Shown here: positions 1 through 8,433 of the stretch, one piece after another
Position numbering within the stretch: the stretch's first letter is position 1
Layout of the letters: every line of letters starts with the position of its first letter
Source of the DNA: Planosporangium sp963837285
GTDB taxonomy: Bacteria > Actinomycetota > Actinomycetes > Mycobacteriales > Micromonosporaceae
Direction of reading: 5' to 3'
Assembly: GCA_963837285.1 (NCBI GenBank)
Contig: CAWIMS010000005.1
Location: 620,001 to 684,000, forward strand
Length of the DNA: 64,000 bases
Translations under genes and position numbers: made by a program
The notes under the pieces: model-generated
Database searches by the model: none
The model's input: the letters and a program-made list of their open reading frames with translations, nothing else
What the model was told of the DNA's origin: nothing

Positions 1-543
1 GCTGAGGGCGGGATCGAGCGGGTCGCGGACCAGCCCACCGAAGCCGAGCATGGAATGGCGCAGGAGCTTCGGGCGCACCGAGGCCATCATCGTGCGGAGC
101 AGTGCGGGGCGGCGGCCGAGCTTGACGATCAGCCCGAATGGCGCCGGCGGGAACTGGTCGAAGGCATCGCAGTTGGTGAGGACCAGGCGTCCGATCCGGC
201 TGTGGTCGGTGTCGATGAGGAACTGGCAGAGCGCGCCACCGGTGTCGTTGCCGACAAGGGTGACGTCGGTGAGCCCGAGCGCGGCGATGAAGTCGTTGAT
301 CAGCCGGGCGATGCCCCGGGGGCTGAGATCCGTGCCCGCCGCCCACGGGATGCGGTGCGAGCCGAGCGGCAGGTCGGGGGCGTAGCTGCGGATGCCGCGG
401 GCGGCGAGGGCGTCGGCGACCCTCGTCCACAGCTCCGCGTTGACCAGGAGGCCGTGGACGAAGACGACCGGCGGCGCGGTGCTGCTCTGCGGCCCGGCGG
501 CACGGTACTCGATCCGACCCTGCTTGATGTCGATGACCGTCAC
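1..543 (-). CDS. Alpha/beta hydrolase, epoxide hydrolase/haloalkane dehalogenase type (C-terminus outside window)
   Basis: The 181 visible residues have an alpha/beta-hydrolase start: an HG oxyanion-hole motif (FVHGLLVN, about residue 30) and a nucleophile elbow VGNDTGG with Asp100 in place of Ser. An Asp nucleophile in this context is typical of epoxide hydrolases and haloalkane dehalogenases, so hydrolysis of a small hydrophobic ester, epoxide or halide is likely; the substrate is unknown. I chose the GTG at 543 because a GAGG sits just upstream; the GTG at 552 is an in-frame alternative. The gene runs off the window edge. It is divergent from a TetR gene across a palindrome, which suggests it is the regulated target. 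Confidence 0.8.
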   Translation of the reverse strand, partial: MTVIDIKQGRIEYRAAGPQSSTAPPVVFVHGLLVNAELWTRVADALAARGIRSYAPDLPLGSHRIPWAAGTDLSPRGIARLINDFIAALGLTDVTLVGNDTGGALCQFLIDTDHSRIGRLVLTNCDAFDQFPPAPFGLIVKLGRRPALLRTMMASVRPKLLRHSMLGFGGLVRDPLDPALS

Positions 544-565
544 GGCTGTCACCTCACGGTATCGT

Positions 566-595
566 CAGTACGTGGTGCCACAAACATACGTACTG
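566..595. promoter_or_regulatory. Inverted-repeat operator between hydrolase and TetR gene
   Basis: CAGTACGT at 566-573 is repeated in inverse orientation as ACGTACTG at 588-595, in the 57-bp gap between the divergent hydrolase and TetR genes. A TetR dimer normally binds such a site and represses both directions. The TetR ATG at 601 lies 5 bp beyond it and has no visible Shine-Dalgarno, so the regulator transcript may be leaderless or nearly so. Confidence 0.6.
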
Positions 596-600
596 TCTGT

Positions 601-1203
601 ATGAAAAGCAACCGGCGGACCCAGGAACAGCGTTCGGAGGCGACCCGCGCGGCGCTGATCGGCGCCGCGCGCCCGCTGTTCGCGGCGTCCGGCTTCAGCG
701 CGATCGGCACCGAGGCGATCGTGCGGGCCGCCGGCGTGACCCGCGGCGCGATGTATCACCAGTTCACGGACAAGACCGAGCTGTTCGCGGCCGTGTTCGA
801 GGTGGTCGAGGCCGAGATGACCAAGCGTATCGACGCGGCGGTGAGCAAGAGCGGGGAGAGCGATCCGATCGCGTTGATGAAACTGGGTGCCGCGACGTGG
901 CTTGACGCCTGCGCCGAGCCCGAGGTCCACCGCATCGTGTTGATCGAGGCTCCCGCGGTCCTCGGGTGGGAGCGCTGGCGCAAGATCAGTTTGCGGTACG
1001 GGATGGGCCTCGTCCAGAGCCTCGTCGACTACGCCATCTCGGTTGGCCGGATCGCTGAGCAACCGGCGGAACCGCTGTCGCATGTGTTGATCGGCGCACT
1101 GGACGAGGCGGCGCTGTACCTGACGCAGGCCGACGATCCGGCCCGGGCGCGCCGCGAGGTGGGCGCGGTGATCGACCGCCTCGTCGAGTCGCTCGCGGTG
1201 TAG
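601..1203 (+). CDS. TetR/AcrR family transcriptional regulator
   Basis: A 200-residue protein with an N-terminal TetR helix-turn-helix: TRAALIGAARPLFAASGF, then TEAIVRAAGVTRGAMYHQFTD, which is the classical recognition helix ending in YxxF. The C-terminal ligand-binding half is all-helical and not specific enough to predict an inducer. It is divergent from the Asp-nucleophile hydrolase and the operator palindrome lies between them, so autoregulation plus repression of the hydrolase is the simplest model. It converges on a PPOX gene with a 12-bp gap. Confidence 0.9.
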   Translation: MKSNRRTQEQRSEATRAALIGAARPLFAASGFSAIGTEAIVRAAGVTRGAMYHQFTDKTELFAAVFEVVEAEMTKRIDAAVSKSGESDPIALMKLGAATWLDACAEPEVHRIVLIEAPAVLGWERWRKISLRYGMGLVQSLVDYAISVGRIAEQPAEPLSHVLIGALDEAALYLTQADDPARARREVGAVIDRLVESLAV

Positions 1204-1215
1204 CGTTCCGGCGCC

Positions 1216-1596
1216 TCAGAACGTCACCACGATCCCGATCACCGGAGGCCGCCGCAGACGCAGGATCCTAGCCAACCGGTTGCCCCACCGGGACAGGACA
1301 TACTTGTCGGCGAGGAGCTTGCGTCCGGTCTTCGTACCGGCCTCATCGAGCAGTCGGGCCGTGCCCTCGGCGCTCGGAGCACCCGGCGCGATCCTGCCAC
1401 GGAAATCGCAGACGGTGACCACCACGTGGCTGTTGTTGCGGATCCGCTTGACCTTCCACGCGTCGGCATCAGAGACCACGAGCAGCTCACCGCCGTTCAC
1501 CACGTGCCAGACCGGCGTGGCGACCCCCGTGCCGTCCTTACGGTACGTGGTAAGGCTGACATACTTGCTGCGGCCAATCTCGTCAAGGACGGTCAT
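1216..1596 (-). CDS. PPOX-class (F420-dependent type) oxidoreductase
   Basis: This 126-residue single-domain protein has the split beta-barrel pattern of the PPOX/FDOR superfamily: KYVSLTTYRKDGTGVATPVW, then GGELLVVSDADAWKVKRIRNN, then a VVVTVCDFRGRI strand. Actinobacterial proteins of this size and pattern generally use coenzyme F420 or flavin to reduce small molecules. The physiological substrate cannot be read from the sequence. It stands alone, convergent with the TetR gene on its left. It is one of three PPOX genes in the first 14 kb. Confidence 0.8.
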   Translation of the reverse strand: MTVLDEIGRSKYVSLTTYRKDGTGVATPVWHVVNGGELLVVSDADAWKVKRIRNNSHVVVTVCDFRGRIAPGAPSAEGTARLLDEAGTKTGRKLLADKYVLSRWGNRLARILRLRRPPVIGIVVTF

Positions 1597-1642
1597 CAGC
1601 CGAGCCTACCGACCGGCCGGCCTCCTAACCGGCACGACCCGG

Positions 1643-2755
1643 CTACGGGAACGGCACACCGTTGGCCACCGCCAGGTTGGTCAGGATCTCCAGGACGATC
1701 GTGACGGTGTCGCGGCCGGTGCCGGCGCGGTACGAGCCAGGTTGTTCCGCGCGCTCGTTGCCGCCGCCGGTCATGAGGAGGTGGCTGGATATCTCCATCG
1801 ACGGGGGTTGGGTGTAGTGCGCGCTGAGCGTCCAGCCACCGCGTACGTCGACGGACAAGCTGTACCTGACGCGCAGGTGCGAGGATCCCGTCCGCGAGCC
1901 GGGGTTCAGCGTGGGGACGGCGGCGGAGTGGCCAGTCCATGACGGGGTCGCACCGGGATTGCCGGCCGCCCGCATGGCGGCGAGAAAGGACCCGACGAGC
2001 CGGGCACATATCACCGCGGCAGGCTGGCACCGATTACACCTCGGGTCGCCGCAGCCGCGGGCTTCCAGCAGAACGTCCCGGTCCCGGAGGTACGAGCGGA
2101 GCCGTCGCCGCGATCCGCGCTGTTGAAGCTTCGCGATCCGTACATTGAGCCGATCAACCTCGGCGGCGACCTTGGCCCAGCCTGTTCCCTCCTCCCACTC
2201 CGCGACCAGCGCGGCGTGCTCCCGCTCGTCCCGGTCCACGCGTTCGCGTTCGGCCCGGCGCTGTGCTTCTTCGGCCCGGCGCCGCGCTTCGGCCCGCTCG
2301 GAGACGGTACGCGCATCCTGTGCCGCCCGCTGGATCTCGCGGTCCTGGCACTCCCGGCACTCGGTCATCGACACCGGCCGGATGATGACCGTCCCGCCGG
2401 CCGGCTCCGACCGGTAGACGCTCTGGTGTGAATCGCAGAAGGCGCGGTGGCAGGTCGCGCACCGGCCGACGGCCGGGACCGCGCACGGGCCGTCGGTGCC
2501 GTCGCTTCGCCGGCATTCGAGCTCGCAGGTCGCTCCCGAGGCACGCATCGCTTCCTTGGCCTCTCGCATCCGCTCGGCCGCGACGCGCGCCGCCGCCTCG
2601 GCCGCCTGCGCCTCCTGGGCCTGTATCGCGGCCAGCGCGCCGAGCGGCGGGCCACCGGGCCACGCGACGTTGCCGATCGAGGGGTCGTAGACCATCCGGT
2701 AAATGGTTTCACGGCTGGCGTGAACGGGACCATTGGGTACAACGTCGGCCGGCAC
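1643..2755 (-). CDS. Cys-rich coiled-coil protein of unknown function
   Basis: I do not recognise this 370-residue protein. Residues roughly 30-75 are Ala/Glu-rich and helical. A zinc-finger-like cluster follows (CELEC, then CATCHRAFCDSH with a B-box-like Cys/His spacing, then CRECQ). Next come about 60 residues of charged coiled coil rich in ERAEARRRAEEAQRR, and a second Cys pair, CGDPRCNRC. The C-terminal third looks like a beta-rich domain. No signal peptide or membrane segment is seen. The GTG at 2755 gives the longest frame; an ATG at 2695 is an alternative and neither has a strong ribosome binding site. Zinc binding is an inference from Cys spacing only. Confidence 0.6.
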   Translation of the reverse strand: MPADVVPNGPVHASRETIYRMVYDPSIGNVAWPGGPPLGALAAIQAQEAQAAEAAARVAAERMREAKEAMRASGATCELECRRSDGTDGPCAVPAVGRCATCHRAFCDSHQSVYRSEPAGGTVIIRPVSMTECRECQDREIQRAAQDARTVSERAEARRRAEEAQRRAERERVDRDEREHAALVAEWEEGTGWAKVAAEVDRLNVRIAKLQQRGSRRRLRSYLRDRDVLLEARGCGDPRCNRCQPAAVICARLVGSFLAAMRAAGNPGATPSWTGHSAAVPTLNPGSRTGSSHLRVRYSLSVDVRGGWTLSAHYTQPPSMEISSHLLMTGGGNERAEQPGSYRAGTGRDTVTIVLEILTNLAVANGVPFP

Positions 2756-2839
2756 GGCTGCGCGGAGGGTTCCGACGCCCGGCTGTCTACTCCGGGCTGT
2801 CCATCGAGTCGACTCCCACGGTCTCCACGTACGGTCCGA

Positions 2840-3500
2840 TGTCGAGTGTTGGTCGAGGACGGGCGCCGGTGCGGATCGCCTTGTTCGGGCCTTTGTCGGG
2901 CGCAGGGGGCCGCGCGGGGCAAGCGGCAGCCGCCCCGGCGTGGATGAGTTGGTGGAGGTTTCGCGGTCTCGGGTTGCTGCACGCCGACCTCATGCCGGCG
3001 CTCGACCGGTACGGCACCCGCGGGCTGCGGACGCTGCTGGACGATCACGGCATCGTCGACCTCGAACTCGAACTGCTGACCGACTGGTGGACCGCCGGCC
3101 CCGCCCGCGAGCGATCCGACCGGATCCGGCACGACCTCCTGACCGCGGCCGAATCGCTGGGTGCGCTCCACATCAAGATCGCCCCGGACGTCGCGGACAT
3201 GCCGTGGGACCACGACCGCTGGGTCACCGAATTCGCCGGCCTCGCGGCCGACGCCGCGAACGCGGGCACCAGGGTCGGTCTCGAATTCCTGCCGTGGTCG
3301 AACATCAAGACCGTGCATAACGGACTCCGGATCGCCCGGGACGCCGACACCGCGGCCGGCGGTCTCGTCATCGACGTCTGGCACACCGAACGTGTCCACA
3401 CGCCGCCAACCAGCACCGGCGCACGCCGCTACGCGAAGCGGTCGCCGACGCGTACCGCACCGCGCGGGGCGTACTGACCGCTACGGCCGGACCGTCTTGA
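2840..3500 (+). pseudogene. Sugar phosphate isomerase/epimerase remnant
   Basis: The central frame reads like the TIM-barrel (AP endonuclease 2-like) sugar isomerase/epimerases: GLGLLHADLMPALDRYG, then LELELLTDWWTAG, then AHIK-like and VGLEFLPW strands, then LVIDVWHTER. The first 45 or so residues are not family-like and appear shifted. After VIDVWHTERVHT the next family-like stretch, PLREAVADAYRTARGVL, lies in another frame (about 3440-3490), so a segment has been lost. This is a decayed gene with an N-terminal frame break and a 3' internal deletion. Its tail overlaps the end of the convergent TetR gene. Confidence 0.65.
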
Positions 3501-4116
3501 TCGACGCGAGCGTGGCGTCCGGGTCCGCGCCGAGACCGCTGAGCAGGTTCACGAGCATCGGCACGAGGACATGCTCGATGCCGTCCCGGCCGAAGTAGCC
3601 GCCGACATCGAGCATCACGTAGCCGTGCATGGCGGTCCACAGCTGGCTGGCGATCGCGAGGGGCTCGGCCGGCCGCAGCCGTCCCTGCTCCACGGCGCGG
3701 CGGGAGGTCTCCACGATCTCGTCGAAGGTGTACCGGCCGCGCTCTCGCTCGTCGGTGCTCTGAGGGCGGTACTTGCCCAGCGGGGCGGTGCCGAACATGA
3801 CCGCGTACAGGTGCGGGTTCTGCCGCGCGTTGACCAGGTACGCACGGGCCAGGCCGGCCAGGTCGGTGATCGCGTCGTCGGTGCGCGGCACCTCGGCGAG
3901 CAGCGCGGCCAGCCGGGCGAAGCCTTCGGCGACGACCGCATCGGCGAGATCGGCCATGGAGCCGAAGTGCGTGTACACGGCCATGGTCGACGTGTCGGCC
4001 TCCGTGGCGACCCGGCGCAGGGTCAGCACCGAAGGACCCTCTTCGGCGAGCAGGCGAGCGGCGCCCTCCAGCAGGCGTACCCGCACCGCGGGCTCGGTAC
4101 GGCGTTCGGTCACCAC
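3481..4116 (-). CDS. TetR/AcrR family transcriptional regulator
   Basis: A 211-residue protein with a TetR HTH: LLEGAARLLAEEGPSVLTLR, then VATEADTSTMAVYTHFGS. The C-terminal half, with the ARQNPHLYAVMFG region, resembles the TetR_C_33/WHG-type ligand domains. The start is GTG at 4116. It is divergent from the FAD-dependent oxidoreductase at 4179; the 62-bp gap holds repeated TGATATAGC boxes, so it probably controls that enzyme and itself. Its 3' end overlaps the decayed isomerase gene. Confidence 0.88.
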   Translation of the reverse strand: MVTERRTEPAVRVRLLEGAARLLAEEGPSVLTLRRVATEADTSTMAVYTHFGSMADLADAVVAEGFARLAALLAEVPRTDDAITDLAGLARAYLVNARQNPHLYAVMFGTAPLGKYRPQSTDERERGRYTFDEIVETSRRAVEQGRLRPAEPLAIASQLWTAMHGYVMLDVGGYFGRDGIEHVLVPMLVNLLSGLGADPDATLASIKTVRP

Positions 4117-4126
4117 CCGATCCTAG

Positions 4127-4156
4127 TGATATAGCAATTGATATAGCGGATGCTAT
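4127..4156. promoter_or_regulatory. Probable TetR operator: two TGATATAGC boxes plus an inverted half
   Basis: TGATATAGC occurs at 4127-4135 and again at 4139-4147. The second copy is followed by an inverted half, ATAGC(4143-4147)-GGAT-GCTAT(4152-4156). This AT-rich patch is the whole promoter region shared by the TetR gene and the oxidoreductase, so it is the obvious regulator target. Confidence 0.55.
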
Positions 4157-4178
4157 GGTAGCCGGTGGAGGTGTCGTC

Positions 4179-5843
4179 ATGAACGACTGGGACGCGATCG
4201 TCATCGGCTCCGGCCTCAGCGGGCTCACCTGCGCCGCCTACCTCACCGCCGCCGGGAAGCGGACCCTGGTGCTCGAACAGAACCAGGTGGCCGGCGGCTG
4301 CAGCCAGGTATTTCGCCGCAAAGGCAACCGGTACGAGTTCGACGTCGGCATGCACTACATCGGCGAGTGCCATCCCGGTGGACGAATGACGACGGCTCTG
4401 CGCGGCCTCGGGCTTGATGGCCGGATCGAGTTCCGCCAGCTCGACCCCGACGGGCACTCCACCCTGGTGTTCCCGGATCTCACCTTCCGGGTGCCCAGCG
4501 ACTGGGACACCTACCTGGCCCGGCTGATCGAGGCGTTCCCCGACCAGAAGCGCGGCCTGCGGCTCTGCATCGGCGTCCTGCGCCGGATCGGCGCCGAGTT
4601 GCGCACCGCCGCGATGCCGAAGCCGACCGTCCGGGGCATGCTCCGGTTCGTGCGCGCGGCACCGACGCTCGCCACCGTCGGGCAGCTGCCGCTGACCTGG
4701 CTGTTCGCCGCGTGCCGGCTCAGCCCACTGGCCAGGGCGGTCATCGTCGGCGAGTCCGGGGACTACGGCGCGCCGCCGTCACGGACATCGGTCGCCCTGC
4801 ACGGCGGCTTCCTCGACCACTACCTCACCGGCGGAGCCTGGTACCCGCGCGGCGGCGGCCAGGTCGTTCCGGCCCATCTCATCGACGTCATCCAGACCCA
4901 CGGCGGCCAGGTGCGGACCAAGGCGCGCGTGACACGCATCCTGGTCGAAAACGGAGCCGTGGCCGGTGTCCAGCTCGACAAGGGCGAAACGATCCACGCC
5001 CCGATCGTGGTGTCGGGCGCCGACCTCAAGCGCACGTACCTCGACCTCGTCGGCCGCGAACACCTGGCGCCGACCACCGTCGCCCGGGTGGAGCAGTACC
5101 GGATGGCGCTGCCGCTGTTCAGCGTCTACCTCGGACTAGACATCGACCTGGCCGACCAGATGCCCAACAGCACGTACTGGTGCTATCCGCACGCCGACGT
5201 GGAGTCCGCGTACCGCGACGCCTACGAGGGCCGCATCCCGGCCGAGGTGCCGATCTTCCTCACCTCGGCCACCACGAAGGACCCGGGCAACCCGCATGCC
5301 GCCCCGCCCGGCCACAGCACGCTCGAAGTGATGTGCCTCGTCCCGCAGGGCATGTTCTGGCCGCGCGGTGACGGCTACCGCCAGGACCCCGGGTACCTCG
5401 CGCTCAAGGAACGCCTCACCGAGCAGCTGATCGACCGGGCCACGACCGTGATCCCCCACCTGCGGCAGCACATCGTCTGGCGGGAGGCGTCCACCCCGGT
5501 CACCCACGAGCGGTTCACCATGTCCAGCCTCGGCTCCTGCTACGGCATCGAAATGGCCGCCGACCAGATCGGTCCACGCCGGCCGGGCCCGCGTACCGAG
5601 ATCCGCGGCCTGTGGCTCACCGGTGCGAGCACCACCTGGGGCAACGGTATCGTCGGCGCCGTCAGCAGCGGCCTGGGCACGGCCGGAGCGATCCTTCGCC
5701 GCCCGCTCAGCGCGGAGGTGAAGGCGGGCGCCGTGATCGCCGACCCGTCCAAACTCACGCCGATCGGTCCTGACTGGGATCCGTTGGCCGTGTCCAGGCC
5801 CAGTTCCCCGCTGCGCCGCCGGTCCCGCGTCACGGCCGACTGA
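4179..5843 (+). CDS. FAD-dependent oxidoreductase, phytoene desaturase/retinol saturase-like
   Basis: This 554-residue protein opens with a Rossmann dinucleotide-binding motif, AIVIGSGLSGLTCAAYL, followed by LVLEQNQVAGGCSQVF. It ends with GLWLTGASTTWGNGIVGAV, the C-terminal FAD-binding segment of the CrtI/RetSat amine-oxidase-like family. Members saturate, desaturate or isomerise polyene or retinoid substrates; which one applies here is unknown. No neighbouring carotenoid synthesis gene supports a carotenoid role. The ATG at 4179 is preferred over the one at 4155 because GGTGGAGG lies just before it. It is probably repressed by the divergent TetR protein. Confidence 0.8.
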   Translation: MNDWDAIVIGSGLSGLTCAAYLTAAGKRTLVLEQNQVAGGCSQVFRRKGNRYEFDVGMHYIGECHPGGRMTTALRGLGLDGRIEFRQLDPDGHSTLVFPDLTFRVPSDWDTYLARLIEAFPDQKRGLRLCIGVLRRIGAELRTAAMPKPTVRGMLRFVRAAPTLATVGQLPLTWLFAACRLSPLARAVIVGESGDYGAPPSRTSVALHGGFLDHYLTGGAWYPRGGGQVVPAHLIDVIQTHGGQVRTKARVTRILVENGAVAGVQLDKGETIHAPIVVSGADLKRTYLDLVGREHLAPTTVARVEQYRMALPLFSVYLGLDIDLADQMPNSTYWCYPHADVESAYRDAYEGRIPAEVPIFLTSATTKDPGNPHAAPPGHSTLEVMCLVPQGMFWPRGDGYRQDPGYLALKERLTEQLIDRATTVIPHLRQHIVWREASTPVTHERFTMSSLGSCYGIEMAADQIGPRRPGPRTEIRGLWLTGASTTWGNGIVGAVSSGLGTAGAILRRPLSAEVKAGAVIADPSKLTPIGPDWDPLAVSRPSSPLRRRSRVTAD

Positions 5844-5913
5844 CCCGTTGTACCGTCGGCACCTCCGCGGCGTCCTGGTGACTGACCAGGCCGGGCTTCC
5901 GGGGCGCTGGTAG

Positions 5914-6339
5914 TCAGCCGAGCACCGTGCCCCACGGACCCATACCGCGCAATTTGGTCGGGCTGATCCGGATCACGTAGCCTTCCGGCGGGTTGGGCAT
6001 CGGCGGGAAGTCAGTGCCAGGGCCGATGTATCGCTGCGCGAGGAGCTTCAACAACGCCGGAGCGCCGCCCTCCTCGATGCGGGCGGTGCCCTCGACGACC
6101 AGGTAGTTCTGCATTCCGTGCTGATCGCCGTCCGCCTCGATGGACAACGAGACCCGGGGATCACGGCGGATGTTGCGGACCTTCTGGTCGACCGCGAGCT
6201 TGCCGACCACGATGTCCGCGCCGTCGAGCCCGACCCAGACGATCGTCACGTGTGGACTGCCGTCGGCGTTGACCGTGACCAGATGCGCGAGACGTCCCGA
6301 TTCGATCACAGTCCGCGCTGACGCCGGCAGGTCAACCAT
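5914..6339 (-). CDS. PPOX-class F420-dependent oxidoreductase
   Basis: A 141-residue protein with LAHLVTVNADGSPHVTIVWV at the N-terminus, then DQKVRNIRRDPRVSLSIE and NYLVVEGTARI. This is the standard order in actinobacterial F420H2-dependent or F420-binding PPOX proteins (Rv1155-like). The ATG at 6339 follows AAGGGGG with good spacing. The closing segment, GYVIRISPTKLRGMGPW, fits the family C-terminus. It is preceded by a broken alpha/beta hydrolase on the same strand. Substrate unknown. Confidence 0.85.
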   Translation of the reverse strand: MVDLPASARTVIESGRLAHLVTVNADGSPHVTIVWVGLDGADIVVGKLAVDQKVRNIRRDPRVSLSIEADGDQHGMQNYLVVEGTARIEEGGAPALLKLLAQRYIGPGTDFPPMPNPPEGYVIRISPTKLRGMGPWGTVLG

Positions 6340-6400
6340 GGCGATCCCCCTTCTGTCCGGCTGTCCGGACACTATTCGGCATTCCCGGACCACACCGTAC

Positions 6401-6934
6401 TCAGCCTGGCCAGGCGATCGCGTCGAGGAACCCGTCCATCGCATTGACCACACGGCCGAGCACGGCAACAGACTCGCCGACCGGGCCAGGAACACACATG
6501 CCGTGGTCCGCGTCCTCCACCTCCAGCACGTACGGTGACAGCCGGCGGGCCGTGGCACCGTCCCACAGCGCGTCGCCGGTACCACCCACCAGCAGCAGCG
6601 GTGCGGTTGCCCGCTCCAGAGCGCGATCACCCATGCACGGTAAGGATCGGCGTGAGCCACACCGCTGGCAGGCACCGCTCGGCGGCCAGCGTGGCGGCGT
6701 TCGTCCCGAGGGATTTCGCGATCAGCAGCGGGCTTCCGCCCACGCCGTCGAGCAGCGGCCCGACCTCGCGGCACACCCAGCTTTCGGTCTTCGGTTCGAA
6801 CGGTTCCGACGGCTGCTGCGACCACCAGTGCCGGTGCACGTCGCGCCGCGTCGCTGCGCCACCATTCCGGTGTACATGAGCAGTCCCGCCGCGGGACCGA
6901 ACGCCCCGCCGGGAACGACCACCGCGTCGGCCAT
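6401..6934 (-). pseudogene. Alpha/beta family hydrolase, two frameshifts
   Basis: Three frames join into one KANL/dienelactone-like hydrolase. They are MADAVVVPGGAFGPAAGLLM from 6934, then HRHWWSQQPSEPFEPKTE through LLIAKSLGTNAATLAAE (nucleophile elbow KSLG), then APLLLVGGTGDALWDG with a His-bearing EDADHGM. The breaks lie near 6840 and 6630. Each part is family-like and collinear, so a one-base change at each break would restore a full gene. It is either a recent pseudogene or holds two assembly errors. Confidence 0.6.
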
Positions 6935-6944
6935 GTGGCCGACC

Positions 6945-7328
6945 CTAACGGGGTTCGCCGCGCAGCAGTGCGCCGGACGGTACGGACAGCCACAGATACC
7001 CGGTCGTGGGACAACTGGCCAACTGCCCGCCCGGTACCGGTGCGGCGCCCGGGACCGGCACGAGGTGTCGCTCCCGGTAAGCGGCGGCGAAGAAGCCGAC
7101 GTGGCTGCGCGTCGCGGCGCATTGGCACGTCCCGGCAGCGGCCAGCCGGTCGTGGAGTGCCTGAGCGCGGTTACGGGCGTGCCGCCGCCGGTTCAACGTG
7201 GCCAGCAGGGTCCCGATCCCGGCGTAGGTCGCGCCCAGCAGCCCGGCGGTGGGAAGAATAGCGATGCTGGCGACCGCCCCGGACGAGAGGCCGCCGGCAA
7301 GGCGGGCGACGGCCAGCGACAGCGACAC
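6945..7328 (-). CDS. Small putative membrane protein, unrecognised
   Basis: A 127-residue frame with two hydrophobic stretches (residues about 2-28 and 28-45, for example GLLGATYAGIGTLLATL), followed by a basic loop and a soluble tail with CQC and SHVGFFAAAYRERHL. It resembles no family I know. The same frame stays open and hydrophobic upstream of the start (GGSGVAVAFLSLRP), and the preceding gene on this strand is itself frameshifted. It could therefore be the detached C-terminus of that gene rather than an independent protein. Confidence 0.35.
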   Translation of the reverse strand: MSLSLAVARLAGGLSSGAVASIAILPTAGLLGATYAGIGTLLATLNRRRHARNRAQALHDRLAAAGTCQCAATRSHVGFFAAAYRERHLVPVPGAAPVPGGQLASCPTTGYLWLSVPSGALLRGEPR

Positions 7329-7500
7329 GCTCGGGCGTAACGACAGGAACGCGACGGCGACGCCGCTGCCACCGGGGCGTAGCGGCAGACGAGCACCAGC
7401 CGCTTGCTGTCGCCGGCACCGATATTGGGGTTGTCGCGCAACGCGCGTACTCCGCCAGACCCGGCTGTCGACGCGGCCGAGCCGTACGTCATCGGCGTCG

Positions 7501-8339
7501 TCAGTCTGGCGCCGCCGATGCTGGTACCATCAGGCTGGCCATGATCATCGGCGAGTTGTGGGCGACCACGAGGCCCAGCAACACCGAGATCGGCAACAAC
7601 CAGCGCCATACGCGCACCGCCGCCCGGTACCGGCGGATTGCCACGGCCGGAGCCAGCTGGGGCTCGGCCGCGTCGAGAGCCGGGGTCGACGGCAACCGCG
7701 CGGCCACGGTGTGCAGGAGCAGCCGGGCACCCGCCGTGTCGCCGCGCCGCCACAGCTCTGCCGCCGAGGCGAGTACCGGTGCCGGCTCGTGGTCCACCGG
7801 AGGGTCGAGGCGGTCGAAGGCGAACGCCGCCACCGCTACCCGTACCAGCGCCTTACGCGGGTCCTGCCTGCCGCGACGGGCCGTGAAGGCCGTCCCGTGC
7901 CGGCTGATGACGGCCGGCGTATGTACTTTGTGCGTACGGCCGAGGACCATCCAGGCGGTGTCGGCGGTGTGGTCGTCACGTCCGGACGCCGCCACCGCGA
8001 GCAGATAGGCGACCGGGCGGTTGCGCAGACCGCCCGCGGCGGCGTACAGCCACCGGTACGCCGGTTCGTCCCCGATCGCGGCACGGCACGCCGCCAGTAC
8101 CTGCGCCGGGAAGGAGTCGGACGGCTTCGCCGGCAGCTCGCGTACCCCGTGCCGGTCGAGCACAGCGAGCGCGTCGGCCGGCCGGCCGGCGAGCAGCAGC
8201 GCCCGCGCGTACCCGACCGGGTCCGGCCCGTCGAAGGCAGTTGGTCGTACAGAGCCGCGGCCAGATCGAACCGGTCGGACTCATTGGCCGCGGCCGCCCA
8301 GAGCGCGACCGACGCCCGGATCGTCTGGTCATCCGTCAT
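7501..8339 (-). pseudogene. Frameshifted hypothetical protein with C-terminal membrane segment
   Basis: The start MTDDQTIRASVALWAAAANE (ATG 8339) runs to ALYDQL. The sequence then makes sense only one frame over: AFDGPDPVGYARALLLAGRP, continuing to PADALAVLDRHGVRELP and a helical, TPR-like body. The end is a membrane segment, WRWLLPISVLLGLVVAHNSP. The break is near 8235. The helical repeats suggest a protein-interaction role, but no family is recognised. A single-base error would also explain the break. Confidence 0.5.
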
Positions 8340-8433
8340 ACCATGACCATCGGTCGGGTCAGGGCCGGCCTGAGCGGACGGCTCCCCGCGGACCGGTGGT
8401 GCCAGCGGTGCGGATGGGGCGATTCGGGCCTGG

